The notes below the pieces were generated by a model. It did no database searches, was not told the origin of the DNA, and worked only from the letters and a program-made list of their open reading frames with translations. Shown in pieces: positions 8,701 through 18,645 of a stretch of DNA of 64,000 bases (the stretch's first letter is position 1; every line of letters begins with the position of its first letter). Made by a program: the position numbers and the translations under genes. Source of the stretch: Echinarachnius parma (Eukaryota > Echinodermata > Echinoidea > Clypeasteroida > Echinarachniidae); the NCBI GenBank assembly GCA_037951105.1, contig JBAMJV010003295.1:62001-126000 (forward strand). Reading direction: 5' to 3'.

Positions 8701-11120
8701 GCCATCTGTCTTTAGCAGGCAAGCTTCCTATAGTGGACACCAAAAGTGATCCTCTACAGATAGAAGCAGTGATACAGAGTGATAGAGGTCATCTATTTAC
8801 AGTGGTCATTTGTTAAAATTTCCTTAAGGTGGTCACTATAAGCAGGTTGACTGTAATACTAATGTGTAAACATATATATGGTCATGCGTCGTGAGGTCAC
8901 AGTTGAGAGCAAATATTTTCTGAGGAAGACCCCCTACCCTATCAATACTATACATTTTCTGAAAGGAAATTTCCCAAGGAACCCAAATATGCACTCAGAA
9001 ATAACACTAGTTGTACAGTTAATTGTTCAAATTAACCAAAACAAGAAATTTTGTTTACAGTTTTAGAGGTCAATATTTTCCTGATAACTTTTTCTAAAGT
9101 AGCTCTAGACAAGAAATGATAATGTTTTCATGCAAAGCAGACTGATACCTTTAGAGCAATATAATATTGTATGGGGTAAATTATCATTTTGCGGGAGATT
9201 CTTTCATTCATACTTAATGAATTTGTTTTTTTAAATAATCAATAATTTTCACTTAGGACTCACTAGATAAATGGAATATAGAGTAAAGCCTAAATATGAT
9301 GAGCCATTATACAGTTTGATAAGTAGGCTTTAATTTGATACAAAATGTGTAGTCTCAAACCTTTTCTTTTTGAAGATATTAACGTTTTTACCACGAATTC
9401 ACAAAATTTATCGGTCCAGATTGTGCCCCTATAGAGTCTGTACAGGAAACCCCCCAATTTTCTAGGTTTGTGTTGATTTCATAAAAGTTTGATGTGGCAA
9501 AACCACTTTTCAATCATTTGACATTAAAGCTCAATGTTTTAGCTTTCATTTAATACCAACATTGTTGATACACATCTAGTTTTGACAAAGTTATAAACGT
9601 TTTAAAGAAAATTTTGAAAGGCAATCTATGCAGATGGATAGCTTTCTCAAAGCTCTTTAAAATGATACCACATTTGTTACGGAAGATTATCAGGTTTTGA
9701 AAATAATTAAGAAAATGGTAGCAAAAAAACTCAAAATGTAACGGCGCCACCCTATTTCGAGGCGAGTTCATGACACATGACCATATATATATATATATAC
9801 CCAGCTAGCCACCTGACGTTGGGCCGATGTCGGAATTTGGTTGTCGGATGTCGGCATATCGCCGTTGGCTCGAGGTTAAAATGTCCGCCAGCCCAACATC
9901 GTCACGACGTCATTTTTGTCATATATTGGCATAACGTCATTTTCCGACAATGGCCCAACATCATCTCATGACATGATGTTGGGCCATTGTCGGAAAATGA
10001 CCTTATGCCAATATATCACAAAAATGACGTCGTGACGATGTTGGGCTGGCGGACATTTTAACCTCGAGCCAACGGCGATATGCCGACATCCGGCAACCAA
10101 ATTCCGACATCGGCCCAACGTCAGGTGGCTAGCTGGGTATATGCAAAACACAGGCTAAACCTTATTGCCTGACTTCTCATTCGTGGCTCAACGTTAGTCA
10201 ATGCTAAAAAGACATAAGTTACCAGTAAACTGTCAAATCGTTGTAGACTTGTGGGATTTCACTAGCCCATGATGGTTGCCATAAGCCACTGCAGATATTC
10301 CAATGTGTTTCTTTTCATTATCCATTTAATCCCTCTAATTCTGCCAAGGCACCTGGCAAAAGACCCTTTGATGTTGATGTTGCGAATCATCTAGGACATT
10401 ATATTACTGATGGTGACTGGCCATACTATGACCGAAATATCCAAGCGGTCCTTAATACTGATGCCTAATAACAATAGAGGAATTATTTCAATATAAAAAG
10501 GAAGCAATAAGAATTTTTACAGGTAGCAAAATAACATCCATCACTGGTCTTTTTAGCCCAGACTAAGGTTGAACTTCTGACAAGAACTCCGGCCTATATC
10601 TTTATAATATGCGACCGTTGTCACTCATGGTGCACCTCTCAATGTGTAACTTTGTAGCTTTAGGTAAAGGCGCAGAGTTAAATACACCGGCAACGAAGAT
10701 GCAATTTTGTATCTTAAGGAAAGGTGCAAGTTTGCACCTTAAAGCAAAATTTAAACTCAAGTGTGCATCTTTGTCCATTTAGCTAAATGTACCATGATAT
10801 ATAATGGTCCTAGGGTCAATATGCATCTTTAAGGTGTATATATTTTGTACAGTAGTTAAAGGTGCAAAGTTGAATAAAAAAGTTATGACCGTTTAAATGC
10901 ATCTTTCCAAAAATGACCGAATCGCAATTTCCATATTATTACACTGTGTTGCCAAATCTTTCACATATCATACATATCATCCCTCCTATTTAAGGTTCTT
11001 ATAGTGGAAAAGACGATTTAACAAGGTTGCCTTGTACCCTAGTTAACTGTAAATATTTATTTATTTCCTTTATCATAGTTTGAAGATGTCTCATTTGTCC
11101 GTGACGAGGAGGAGGATTAG
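2393..11120 (+). CDS. Multi-SRCR transmembrane receptor, 3' part, five exons
   Basis: Join 2393-2701, 5685-5993, 7354-7662, 8261-8580 and 11079-11120. Every exon has AG before it, and all internal exons are followed by GT. Phases agree (1-1, 1-1, 1-1, 1-0, 0-stop). With the missing first base supplied by an upstream exon, this gives 429 residues: SRCR domains at 1-103, 104-206 and 207-309, a single membrane span at about 318-340 followed by RKLRRG, and a cytoplasmic tail of about 89 residues containing VYEDIPD and FEDVSF. Each SRCR has six cysteines, lacking the pair typical of group B, so they are group A. Such receptors act at the cell surface in recognition or adhesion (known for the family; the ligand here is unknown). 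Signal peptide and 5' exons were not found, so the gene starts outside the window. Confidence 0.85.
2702..3974. other. SRCR receptor intron, first part
   Basis: No coding signal. It includes a half copy (about 3430-3650) of the foldback found complete at 43608-43984: shared GACGTCAT, ATAACAAATAATGTCTAAATA and GAGATATGCC blocks, and the GTTATAGTG-TCTGGTTCATAAC segment. Confidence 0.5.
3975..5215. repeat. Palindromic CACACTGTGGTA satellite
   Basis: More than 40 variants of the short dyad ACCACACTGTGGT and the ATGTG/CACAT spacer fill this part of the intron. Two higher-order structures are visible. One is an inverted pair (about 4030-4080 with 4147-4205) around TATGTGATTTTGGGACGTG. The other is a direct repeat of about 181 bp (about 4789-4968 and 4971-5150). 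The ORFs over it (Cys/His/Ser-rich) are repeat artefacts. Confidence 0.85.
5216..5684. other. Intron before second SRCR exon
   Basis: AT-rich; nothing beyond the acceptor at 5683-5684. Confidence 0.4.
5685..5993 (+). CDS. SRCR domain exon 2 of 3
   Basis: Exactly 309 nt and phase 1-1. The acceptor is CCCAG and the donor GTAAAT. It is very close to the first exon (GNSINEGRVEV, SSAAFGPGTG, GHEHDASV shared), differing mainly in YYEGTWG, GWDIDD and CDYRGAG. This marks a recent tandem exon duplication. Confidence 0.9.
6113..6372. mobile_element. MITE family A, short internally deleted copy
   Basis: Starts TTAAAGGGGTAGTTCAGTTT and ends AACTGCACTACCCCTTTA, an inverted pair of about 25 bp with TTGGTA inside. 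The interior holds the family blocks ATGGAAAACTGAGTGTTAAA and TTCGAGCATGGTAGATTTAT. Length is about 260 bp against about 510-560 bp for fuller copies. No coding capacity. The TTAA at the ends suggests piggyBac-type targeting (inference). Confidence 0.8.
6621..7122. repeat. G-tract element with simple internal repeats
   Basis: Bounded by an imperfect inverted pair: GCAAGCCCGGGG near 6628 and CCCCGGGCGTGC near 7107. Inside are a poly-G tract (about 6635-6656), about three copies of TGGCGTATCGCACCTT (6735-6830) and about four diverged copies of CTGAAAAGGTACCCTTTTT (6898-7055). No gene. Confidence 0.55.
7354..7662 (+). CDS. SRCR domain exon 3 of 3
   Basis: 309 nt, phase 1-1, acceptor ACACAG and donor GTATAA. 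It keeps GRVEVYYYGTWGTVCDD, VICRSLGF, FGPGTG, LLDDVHCTGNE and six cysteines, but has diverged in the C-terminal half (CAHAGIGVHNCIHDQDVGL). It is therefore the oldest of the three visible copies. An open frame starting at 7224 runs into this exon, but the bases before 7354 are intron. Confidence 0.9.
7663..8260. other. Intron between third SRCR and TM exons
   Basis: Contains the tRNA-like SINE copy listed separately. From about 8150 there is a fragment resembling MITE family D (TTACACTGACTGTTTACACA and TTATAACTTTCCATTG). Confidence 0.45.
7839..7912 (+). repeat. tRNA-derived SINE head (Ala AGC-like)
   Basis: TAGCTCAGTCGTTAG resembles an A box and GGTTAGAATCC a mutated B box. The loop CTAGCAA would hold anticodon AGC. 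The acceptor stem does not pair, so it is not a working tRNA. The segment and its flanks (TTTATAATAG-CTCTGACCA upstream, GGTCAGTTTCTCT downstream) recur at about 62935-63150, which makes it a dispersed tRNA-derived repeat. Confidence 0.7.
8261..8580 (+). CDS. Transmembrane and cytoplasmic-tail exon of SRCR receptor
   Basis: 320 nt, phase 1 to 0; acceptor TGTTTCAG, donor GTGAGT. It encodes EVANDSSS, the hydrophobic span IIISITTTVVVSATLALISI, a basic stop-transfer RKLRRG, then a proline- and asparagine-rich tail with LPPRNQR and EDSGVYEDIPD. The acidic-flanked tyrosine is a possible kinase/SH2 site (inference). The small serine-rich stalk places the third SRCR domain close to the membrane. Confidence 0.85.
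8646..8854. mobile_element. Poly-G tract and MITE with ACAGTCAACCTG ends
   Basis: A run of G (about 8650-8666) is followed at 8681 by ACAGTCAACCTG, which is mirrored by CAGGTTGACTGT ending at 8854. The 174-bp body (GTGGACACC, GTGGTCACTATA) is non-coding. The CAGTCAACC ends resemble short Tc1/mariner-type MITEs, an inference from the ends only. It lies in the last intron of the SRCR gene. Confidence 0.7.
8855..9796. other. Intron sequence without recognised features
   Basis: AT-rich; no exon-like ORF or repeat of note seen. Confidence 0.4.
9797..10140. mobile_element. Near-perfect 344-bp foldback
   Basis: The left arm begins ACCCAGCTAGCCACCTGACG and the right arm ends with its reverse complement at 10140. 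The arms (about 165 bp each) differ by only a few bases and meet at about 9968 with almost no loop (CATCTCATGACATGATG). The left flank is an AT run and the right flank starts ATATGC, consistent with insertion at TA/ATAT. Near-identity of the arms suggests recent origin or arm homogenisation. Confidence 0.9.
10141..11078. other. Last intron of SRCR gene, 3' part
   Basis: From about 10650 to 10880 there are diverged repeats of AAAGGTGCAAAGTT and GTGCATCTTT in both orientations, probably an old inverted-repeat element. No coding signal. Confidence 0.4.
11079..11120 (+). CDS. Last exon of SRCR receptor
   Basis: After the acceptor TATCATAG the phase-0 frame reads FEDVSFVRDEEED and stops at TAG 11118-11120. 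The join to VYEDIPD gives an acidic end. It is very short, so the exon itself is an inference from phase, acceptor and the nearby polyadenylation signal. Confidence 0.65.
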   Translation, partial: FEDVSFVRDEEED

Positions 11121-11166
11121 ACACGGAAGATGGCATCGGAGCCTGCAGCGGAAAACAATTACCAAG

Positions 11167-11172
11167 AATAAA
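11167..11172 (+). promoter_or_regulatory. Polyadenylation signal of SRCR receptor
   Basis: AATAAA lies 46 nt after the proposed stop codon. It supports 11079-11120 as the terminal exon. Confidence 0.5.
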
Positions 11173-11217
11173 AATCTCCCATACCACGCCGATTTTGAAG
11201 AGACCTATATATAATTA

Positions 11218-11600
11218 TCATTGACCTGTCATGTGCAAACAGTGACGAATGGATGAAGAGATACAGTAACTATATCGGCATGTACCAAGAAATGTAAATG
11301 GTTGGTGTAATGAGTTGTTTCGTGATCCTCGGAGTATTGTGTACACACTTCACGTTCAATGGGTGTTATATGGCAGACTAATGAGCAAAAATGCAAAGTT
11401 ATATTTGCCAGGTTATTGCACTGACTTTGTACACAGGTGTGACTATGCAGTGGACTGTTACAAATCTGAACACTTCAATCGTACAGATTTTAAGTTTTTT
11501 TTTACAAAAGAGAAATTTGAAAAATCTAAACCGGTTCGATGCCTCTATTGGTAATACGAATACAACAAGGGATGAGAAAACCATATGAGTTCTAAATAAG
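11218..11600. mobile_element. MITE family D copy 1 (degenerate)
   Basis: Shares GAGCAAAAATGCAAAGT, TTGCACTGACTTTGTACACA, ACACTTCAAT and GGTAATACGAATACAACAAG with 27031-27429, 33845-34145 and (inverted) 52990-53342. Terminal repeats are eroded. It lies just downstream of the SRCR gene. Confidence 0.65.
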
Positions 11601-12404
11601 ATTTGCGGATTTTGAAATTCTAGCTTTATAGCATCATAACAGCCTTATAGGTTTTAGTCCCTTCAAAATCAGCTAATTTTCAGGCAAATCTTTAATTTGA
11701 TTTTCAAGCTTACCCATTTTCTTATCCAAAGCAGCCCTCCGTCGGGCAACATACAGAAATGTTATTGATTTCAAAAATGGTTAATATGGGGTACAAGAAA
11801 TAAATTCATGGCATTTATTTGCATACATGTAGTGTACATTACACATGCTTTACTGTGCAATCCAAGATGACTTTCCCCAATTTGCATGTTTCTGCACATT
11901 CTTGATTTACAAAGGCTAGCACATTCGATAAACAGTAACTACAAGGTTTTATACTATGTACATATATACATACCATGCATGTGTTGTACTATTATGTAAA
12001 GATAAACATAATCGCTGGTCATATCACGTAAAAGGGCAAAATGGCCGATATTATCGTTAAATGTCGATTTTATTTTTAATTCATTTTCAAATAGGGTACT
12101 GAAATACCTATCCGATGATATATTTAGAATCCCCAATATATCTACCCTCTTTTTTGAGAAAATCAAACATTGCAGAAGGACAACATTTAAATTGCGGGTA
12201 TTTGGGCTGCAGAAAGGACAAAATCATTTTGTTCACGGACTGCTTTTCCATAAAAAAAACATAGTATTGGTAACAATATCTGCACATACGTAAGGCCACA
12301 ACTTGAACCAATTGTAACTGAAGCAGCGACGAGATCTTCCCTTATGCATGTTTGGCATACACGACTGAACGCGCACCTCATGCGCGTATGCACCTATTAC
12401 ACAG
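11601..12404. other. Intergenic sequence
   Basis: AT-rich, no supportable gene. Confidence 0.4.
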
Positions 12405-12628
12405 AAGGCACACGGTAAAATACTGAAGGGATGACAAAAAAGTACACGGTAATATATTGTTTAGATGTTGTCACCTATCACCTGGGTGACGAGGTACTCA
12501 GTAAAGTACCGTCTGAGGGGTTAGGGTTAGGGTTAGGGTTAGGGTTAGGGTTAGGGATAGGATCACTGTACAGATTATCCATCAGATTACAGAAGATGTC
12601 ATCCCTTCAGTATTTTACCGTGTGCCTT
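12405..12628. mobile_element. Foldback enclosing a telomere-type repeat
   Basis: AAGGCACACGGTAAAATACT and the bases after it (12405-12435) are repeated inverted at 12598-12628, giving 31-bp terminal repeats. The 162-bp interior contains six perfect TTAGGG units at 12521-12556, just after GTAAAGTACCGTCTGAGGGG. No ORF of value. Confidence 0.85.
12521..12556 (+). repeat. (TTAGGG)6 interstitial telomeric repeat
   Basis: Six uninterrupted units, then one degenerate unit (ATAGGA). It is flanked by unique sequence on both sides, so it is not a chromosome end. Confidence 0.95.
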
Positions 12629-12684
12629 TTTTTTTTTTTTACGGTGGTTTACTGTGTGCTTTTTGTGAATCGGGTGGCGTATGA

Positions 12685-12732
12685 TATGGCTGCAATAAGG
12701 ACAAAGCGCGTTTTGTCCTTATTGCAGCCATA
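12685..12732. repeat. 21-bp-arm hairpin
   Basis: TATGGCTGCAATAAGGACAA at 12685 pairs with TTGTCCTTATTGCAGCCATA around the loop GCGCG. Probably a small foldback remnant. Confidence 0.8.
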
Positions 12733-13112
12733 ATTACTGCCAAATTGCGCGTATCGGCTGTGCATTATCAATGCGTGTAAAAGGGCAATGTGCATATTAT
12801 CGGCGCAATATCGGCGTACAATAAAGACAAAATAAGAAATGCGTAATAACTCCGTTAAAAAGAACTGAACATACCCCAAATTCAACAACTTGGTAGCAAT
12901 AGAGCCTACCTAACTTTTTCACTAAGCATATTTCATGTACTTACTGACTTTGGCATTTGAAACAAAATAATTACCTAAAATGTTGTTTCTTGAAAAAAAG
13001 TATGTATCGTTTTTTGCTATCGATACCGTTAATTTGTCCTTTTACTTGCCCAGCGACGAGTTGTCACTTCGGCAATGTACGTGACTAGTATAGACTTGTA
13101 CATGTATTATAC

Positions 13113-14166
13113 TCCCAGTGGTGTCACTACACACTGACGAGGTGTACCCATGCTCGTTCAGATTTTCGCGTACAGACGGGTCTAAGTAGCATTATGTTCA
13201 GTCGCGAACATTTTATTGTCGTGGACATTGTAAATAGGTATATTTTCATGACAAAAGAACCGATGAGCTATACAATTTGTACACGTTGTATAGCGCTTCG
13301 GTTCGCGACTGAACATTATGCTACTTATGCTAGGTTTACACCATGTCCCCGGCGGCCACGGCAGCTCCGTTTGCCCAAAACGTAGTGCGCCGTGAGATTT
13401 TGACAAATTTTTAATCTGTATTCAAGTTTTGTTAGGTCTTGCCAAGTTTTCTCACGGTCTATCACGGTCTACCACGGTATCCGTGACGGGCCGTGGGGGG
13501 AAGAGCCCCTTCCCCCACTGATGGTGCGTTTACACCATGTTCCTGGCGGCCACGGCAGCCCCGTTTCAGGCCACCGTGGACAAAACGGGTTGGACGTGAG
13601 ACAACGCGGGGGGACGGAATGGGCAAACGTGACAGGCCGCGATTGCCGTGGATGCCGGGCCAGATTTTTAAACTGTCAAAAAATTTGCCAATGCAGTCAC
13701 GGTGCGGAAGAGAAGCCTAGCAGGCCAAAGTAAAACGGGGTGAACGCAACAAAACGTGACAGAACGTAATAGGCCGTAAGAAAAACTTGGAGGCTGTCCG
13801 TAGTAGGACGGGGAATGACCGTGAGATGTCGGGGAATGTCTTCCCGTCCTACTACGGACAGCCTCCAAGTTTTGTTACGGCCTGTCACGTTTTGTTGCGT
13901 TCACCCCGTTTTACTACGGCCTGCTAGGTTGCCGTGGCAAATTTGTTGACAGTTTAAAAATCTGGCCCGGCATACACGGCAGTCACGTTTGCCCATTCCG
14001 TCCCCCCGCGTTGTCTCACGTCCATCCCGTTTTGTCCACAGTGGCCTGAAACGGGGCTGCCGTGACCGCCGGGGACATGGTGTAAACCTAGCATTAGACC
14101 CGTCTGTACGCGAAAATCTGAACGAGCATGGGTACACCTCGTCAATTTGTAGTGACACCACCGGGA
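13113..14166. mobile_element. Nested ('Russian doll') foldback element
   Basis: Three inverted pairs are nested. The outer arms (13113-13184 and 14095-14166) share GACCCGTCTGTACGCG and GAACGAGCATGGGTACACCT. The middle arms run from about 13521 (TTTACACCATG) to about 14093 and meet at about 13829 around GTCCGTAGTAGGACGGG. A smaller palindrome at 13187-13325 has TTCAGTCGCGAAC ends. The middle arms are GC-rich compared with everything around them. The unit CACGG/CCGTG recurs throughout. The ORFs on both strands are mirror images and are not genes. Confidence 0.85.
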
Positions 14167-14511
14167 TTATACTAGAATATTGTTCTAATTGTCAAATATA
14201 TATCTCCAATATCTGTGGTGTCTAAATCCATTATTGCGCTCTATAATACAGATATATTATCCCGATCACTTGAAAACTGTTCGATGAGTCAATCGCGCAT
14301 AAGTTTGTACGCACTGTGTGCGAGGTTTATTTATGCGATGGTAATATAGAGCTGTATGCAACTCTATGGCCTCCAGGCCTCCTTTGTACATGTTGTAAAG
14401 TTTGGGGGACAACGAATTCGTGTATGTTACTAATTCACAGGTATCATCAAAACAACTTTTAATTCTAAGATAACCGCCCTCTGATTTGACTAAGGTTATC
14501 ATTTCATGAAC

Positions 14512-14936
14512 TTAAATGGGACCACCGCGCAAAGAACAACACATGGTCATATGTTTTGTTTGATATTGAATAGATGTCCAACAGTTTGCAAAGGGTTGTG
14601 TAATTAATAAACAAAGCAATTAATAACCGCAACTTACGGAACCATCATGGTAGTTTGTTCCGTAAGCACCAAACCTTTGCGGGTGCACCAATTTAATACC
14701 TGCGTACGTCCGGAGACAACAGAAGCGCGGTAGATGCGTACGTCCTTGACAATGGTCTAGTCTTCGTCTGCAGATCCATGAATACTTGCTGTAGTATCGT
14801 GATGAGTTTTCAAATGATATAATTTGTCTGGAAAACCAACTTTTCTGAACTTGTTAGCAGACTGAACTACGAAAACTATAACCTTTCATTCATAAGAATA
14901 TTACGTTTGGCTGTTGGTTCCCTTTACATATATGTA
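14512..14936. mobile_element. MITE family B copy 1
   Basis: TTAAATGGGACCACCGCGCA at the left is mirrored by GGTTCCCTTTA at the right. Internal family blocks are GCAAAGGGTTGTGTAATTAA, CTTACGGAACCA and GCGTACGTCCGGAGA. About 425 bp, non-coding. Confidence 0.8.
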
Positions 14937-15478
14937 ACGCTTGTCGTAATGATTCGATCTGTATTGACTTAGATATATTGGAATTAGGAGCAATACAACT
15001 TAACTGATAGTATGTTCTTTCAATTTATTATGAAAACTATGTAAATATATCCCCATATAAATGGAAACAAATGGGTATTGACAAACAAATCTTCTAAGGG
15101 CCGGGGCGGCCATATTGTATTCAAGAACACTGGCGTGGTGCTATATAAGTGCATGCGAGTATCTGAATTGAATTGTTTGTCCCCCACCCCTTAGAAAAGA
15201 GGCATATTTAGTTATTAAGCATTCTTGGATTAGGCTAAACTCGTTATTATATTATAGGGAAATAAGGTAAATCAATTATTGTAATTATGCGAAATATTGT
15301 ATACACATAATGATTTATATATGTATTCATTCATTTAATTAATATAGTACATACCAATTTGACAACGGTCTAAATATTATTATATACATTATTATCTATA
15401 TTGTAGCGAAACAAAGATGATTCGCTCTTTTTGGTAGAAGTTAATAGTGTTGATTTCGTGTACAAAGTCTATGTGAGT

Positions 15479-15990
15479 ATTAAAGGTAGTGTTGAGTATT
15501 GGTATTTCCCGAAGTGCCCCCCGATATTTTTTGTGAGATAATGAAAAAATGACTGTCAAATTCGAAAGAACAGCTGAAATATCCATAAATATATTTGTAT
15601 TCAAAATGTTCTTCACGGGCAATCACCAGGCGATATTTAGACTTTTTAGAAAAGTTTCAAAAAATGCTCGAAGACTACTTTTAACAAAAATCAGAATAGG
15701 TTTTTAAAAAGTCGATGAAGATATCTCTATTGAATCACTATTTTAACAAACATTAAATGCACAATTTTGTATGCAAAAAGACTAAAACCAATGATTATTT
15801 TTAAATAGCACCCTCTTGAGTTGTAACGGGCTAACGGCTCTTTTTGAATGATAACAGGGGTTTTACTTAGTCGTTGGTAATTGTGTATACTTTTCGAGCA
15901 TGGTGAATTTATAACTATTACTTTGTACCGTAATGGTGCAGGTTTTGGTTACTAAAGTTAAGTTTGACCAATACTCAACTATCCCTTTAA
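15479..15990. mobile_element. MITE family A copy 2
   Basis: Left end TTAAAGGTAGTGTTGAGTAT, right end ATACTCAACTATCCCTTTAA. Interior blocks CCCTCTTGAG-TGTAACGG, AATGATAACAGG and TTTTCGAGCATGGTGAA are shared with the other copies. About 510 bp. Confidence 0.85.
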
Positions 15991-16125
15991 GCGTTCTAAA
16001 ATATTCATGAGCTAGTTAGCATATTTCTTGTTTGAGTAATGATTATGCTGTTTTATTCCAATTAAATCAGTTATGATTAAGTTAGAAGTGAAGGGGCACT
16101 TTTAATTATCATTCATGTTTAGTTA

Positions 16126-16609
16126 TAAAGTGTAATATTTTGTTTGATATGTCAACTATTACGGCCGGTGAAGGGTTCCCATAATTACTGGGGATTACAG
16201 TTGTAACAATTTTGATAACCATTGTTTATGTAGACCAGATAATTCATTCCAACCCCCCCTTTGACCCAAAAATGGCTGTTTTTTTTTGGGGGGGGGGGGG
16301 GGTTTGAACCCCCCTTTCCCAATTAGCGGTCTCGACCATCATTAGCAATGGTCTTGCGTCAAAAATTGCGAAGAATCACGGTCTCGGCCTCGAAATTTTT
16401 GAAATTTCTTGGTCTCGGCTTCGAAAATGTTCAACGGACATCCCCCACCCCCCGCTTAGAGGATTATCAACCATTGGTCTTGGTCTCGGCTTCGAAAATC
16501 TTAACCATCCCTGGCCTCGGCCTCGAAAATTTTGAAGGTACTTGGTCTCGGCTTTGAACAATTTCTACGAACACTCCCCACCCCCGCTGAGAGGATTCTC
16601 AATTTATGG
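16126..16609. repeat. Spacer with poly-G and family E remnants
   Basis: Contains a G tract at about 16287-16302 and several repeats of GGTCTCGGCTTCGAAAAT and GGCCTCGAAATTTT. These are typical of the interior of the CAGGCCCGTAGCC elements (43101-43254, 50319-50677). The Arg/Pro-rich ORFs here come from those repeats. Confidence 0.6.
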
Positions 16610-16777
16610 TCAGTCGCGAACATTTTATTTTCGTGGACATTGTAAATAGGTTTTATTTTCATGACAAAAGAACCGATGAGCTATACAATTTGTACACGTT
16701 GTATAGCGCATCGGTTCTTTTGTCATGAAAATAAAACCTATTTACAACGTCCACGAAAATAAAATGTTCGCGACTGA
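16610..16777. mobile_element. 168-bp foldback, TCAGTCGCGAAC ends
   Basis: Arms of about 74 bp, almost identical, meet near 16693; the tip is GCTATACAA-TTTGTACACG-TTGTATAGC. The same sequence with one arm shortened is nested at 13187-13325. Each of the two copies therefore heads one copy of the 2-kb duplication. Confidence 0.9.
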
Positions 16778-17194
16778 ACATAGGCCTATGCTACTTAGAC
16801 CCGTCTGTACGCGAGAATCTGAACGAGCATGGGTACACCTCATCAATTTGTAGTGACACCACCGGGATTATACTAGAATATTTTCCTAATTGTCAAAATC
16901 TGTGGCGTCTAAATACATTATTGCGCTCTATAATACAGATATATCCCGATCATTTGAAAACTGTTCGATGAGTCAATCGCGCATAAGTTTGTACGCACTG
17001 TGTGTGAGGTTTATTTATGCGATGGTAATATAGAGCTGTATACAACTCTATGGCCTCCATGCCTTCTTTGTACATGTTGTAAAGTTTGGGGGACACAAAT
17101 TCGTGTATGTTACTAATTCACAGGTATCATCAAAACAACTTTTAATTCTAAGATAACCGCCCTCTGATTTGACTAAGGTTATCATGTCATGAAC

Positions 17195-17610
17195 TTAAAT
17201 GGGACCACCGCGCAAAGAACAACACATGGTCATATGTTTTGTTTGATATTGAATAGATGTCCAACAGTTTGCAAAGGGTTGTGTAATTAATAAACAAAGC
17301 AATTAATAACCGCAACTTACGGAACCATCATGGTAGTTTGTTCCGTAAGCACCAAATCTTTGCGGGTGCACCAATTTAATACCTGCGTACGTCTGGAGAC
17401 AACAGAAGCGCGATAGATGCGTACGTCCTTGACAATGGTCTAGTCTTCGTCTGCAGATCCATGAATACTTGCTGTAGTATCGTGATGAGTTTTCAAATGA
17501 TATAATTTGTCTGGAAAACCAATTTTTCTGAACTTGTTAGCAGACTGAACTACGAAAACTATAACCTTTCATTCATAAGAATATTACGTTTGGCTGTTGG
17601 TTCCCTTTAC
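17195..17610. mobile_element. MITE family B copy 2
   Basis: Same boundaries as copy 1 (TTAAATGGGACCACCGCG to GGTTCCCTTTA); present because the 2-kb block was duplicated. Confidence 0.8.
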
Positions 17611-18145
17611 ATATATGTAACGCTTGTCGTAATGATTCGATCTTTATTGACTTAGATATATTGGAATTAGGAGCAATACAACTTAACTGATAGTATGTTC
17701 TTTCAATTTATTATGAAAACTATGTAAATATATCCCCATATAAATGAAAAAAATGGATATTGACAAACAAATCTTCTAAGGGCCGGGGCGGCCATATTGT
17801 ATTCAAGAACACTGGCAAGGTGCTATATAAGTGCATGCGAGTATGTGAATTGAATTGTTTGTCCCCCACCCCTTAGAAAAGAGGCGTATTTAGTTATTAA
17901 GCATTCTTGGATTAGGCTAAAATCGTTATTATATTATAGGGAAATAAGGTAAATCAATTATTGTAAAGTATGCGAAATATTGTATACACATAATGATTTA
18001 TATATGTATTCATTCATTTAATTAATATAGTACATACCAATTTGACAACGGTCTAAATATTATTATATACATTATTATCTATATTGTAGCGAAACAAAGA
18101 TGAAGTTAAATAGTGTTGATTTCTTGTACAAAGTCTATGTGAGTA

Positions 18146-18645
18146 TTAAAGGTAATGTTGAGTATTGGTATTTCCCGAATGGCCCCTGATATTTTTTGTG
18201 AGATAAGGAAAAACTGACTGTCAAATTCGAAAGAACGGCTGAAATATCCATAAATATATTTTTATTCAAAATGTTCTTCACCGGCAATCACCGGGCGATA
18301 TTTAGACTTTTTAGACAAATTTCAAAAAATGCTCGAAGACTACTTTGAAAAAAAATCAGAATAGGTTTTTAAAAAGTAGTGATGATATATCTATTGAATC
18401 ATATTTTAACAAACATTACATGCACAATTTTGTATGAAAAAAGGCTAAAACCAATGATTATTTTTAAATAGCGCCCTCTTGAGTTGTAACGGCTCTTTTT
18501 TTAATGATAACAGGGGTTTTACTTAGTCGTTGGTAATTGTGTATACTTTTCGAGCATGGTAAATTTATAAATATTACTTTGTACCGTAATGGTGCAGGTT
18601 TTGGTAACTAAAGTTAAGTTTGACCAATACTCAACTATCCCTTTA
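18146..18645. mobile_element. MITE family A copy 3
   Basis: TTAAAGGTAATGTTGAGTAT to ATACTCAACTATCCCTTTAA; sister of 15479-15990. Confidence 0.85.

Larger units (their letters stand above)
14095..16125 (+). repeat. 2-kb direct duplication, copy 1
   Basis: From TAGACCCGTCTGTACGCG to CATTCATGTTTAGTTAT this segment repeats collinearly at 16797-18782 with small substitutions and indels. Both copies start at the foot of a foldback and carry the same embedded MITE B and MITE A. The whole block was therefore duplicated after those insertions. Confidence 0.9.

Noticed and set aside
12521..12556. Chromosome end
   Set aside because: Only six units, flanked by unique DNA inside an inverted repeat; an interstitial tract.
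13493..14161. Arg/Gly/Pro-rich ORFs on both strands
   Set aside because: They mirror each other because they lie in the two arms of a GC-rich palindrome.
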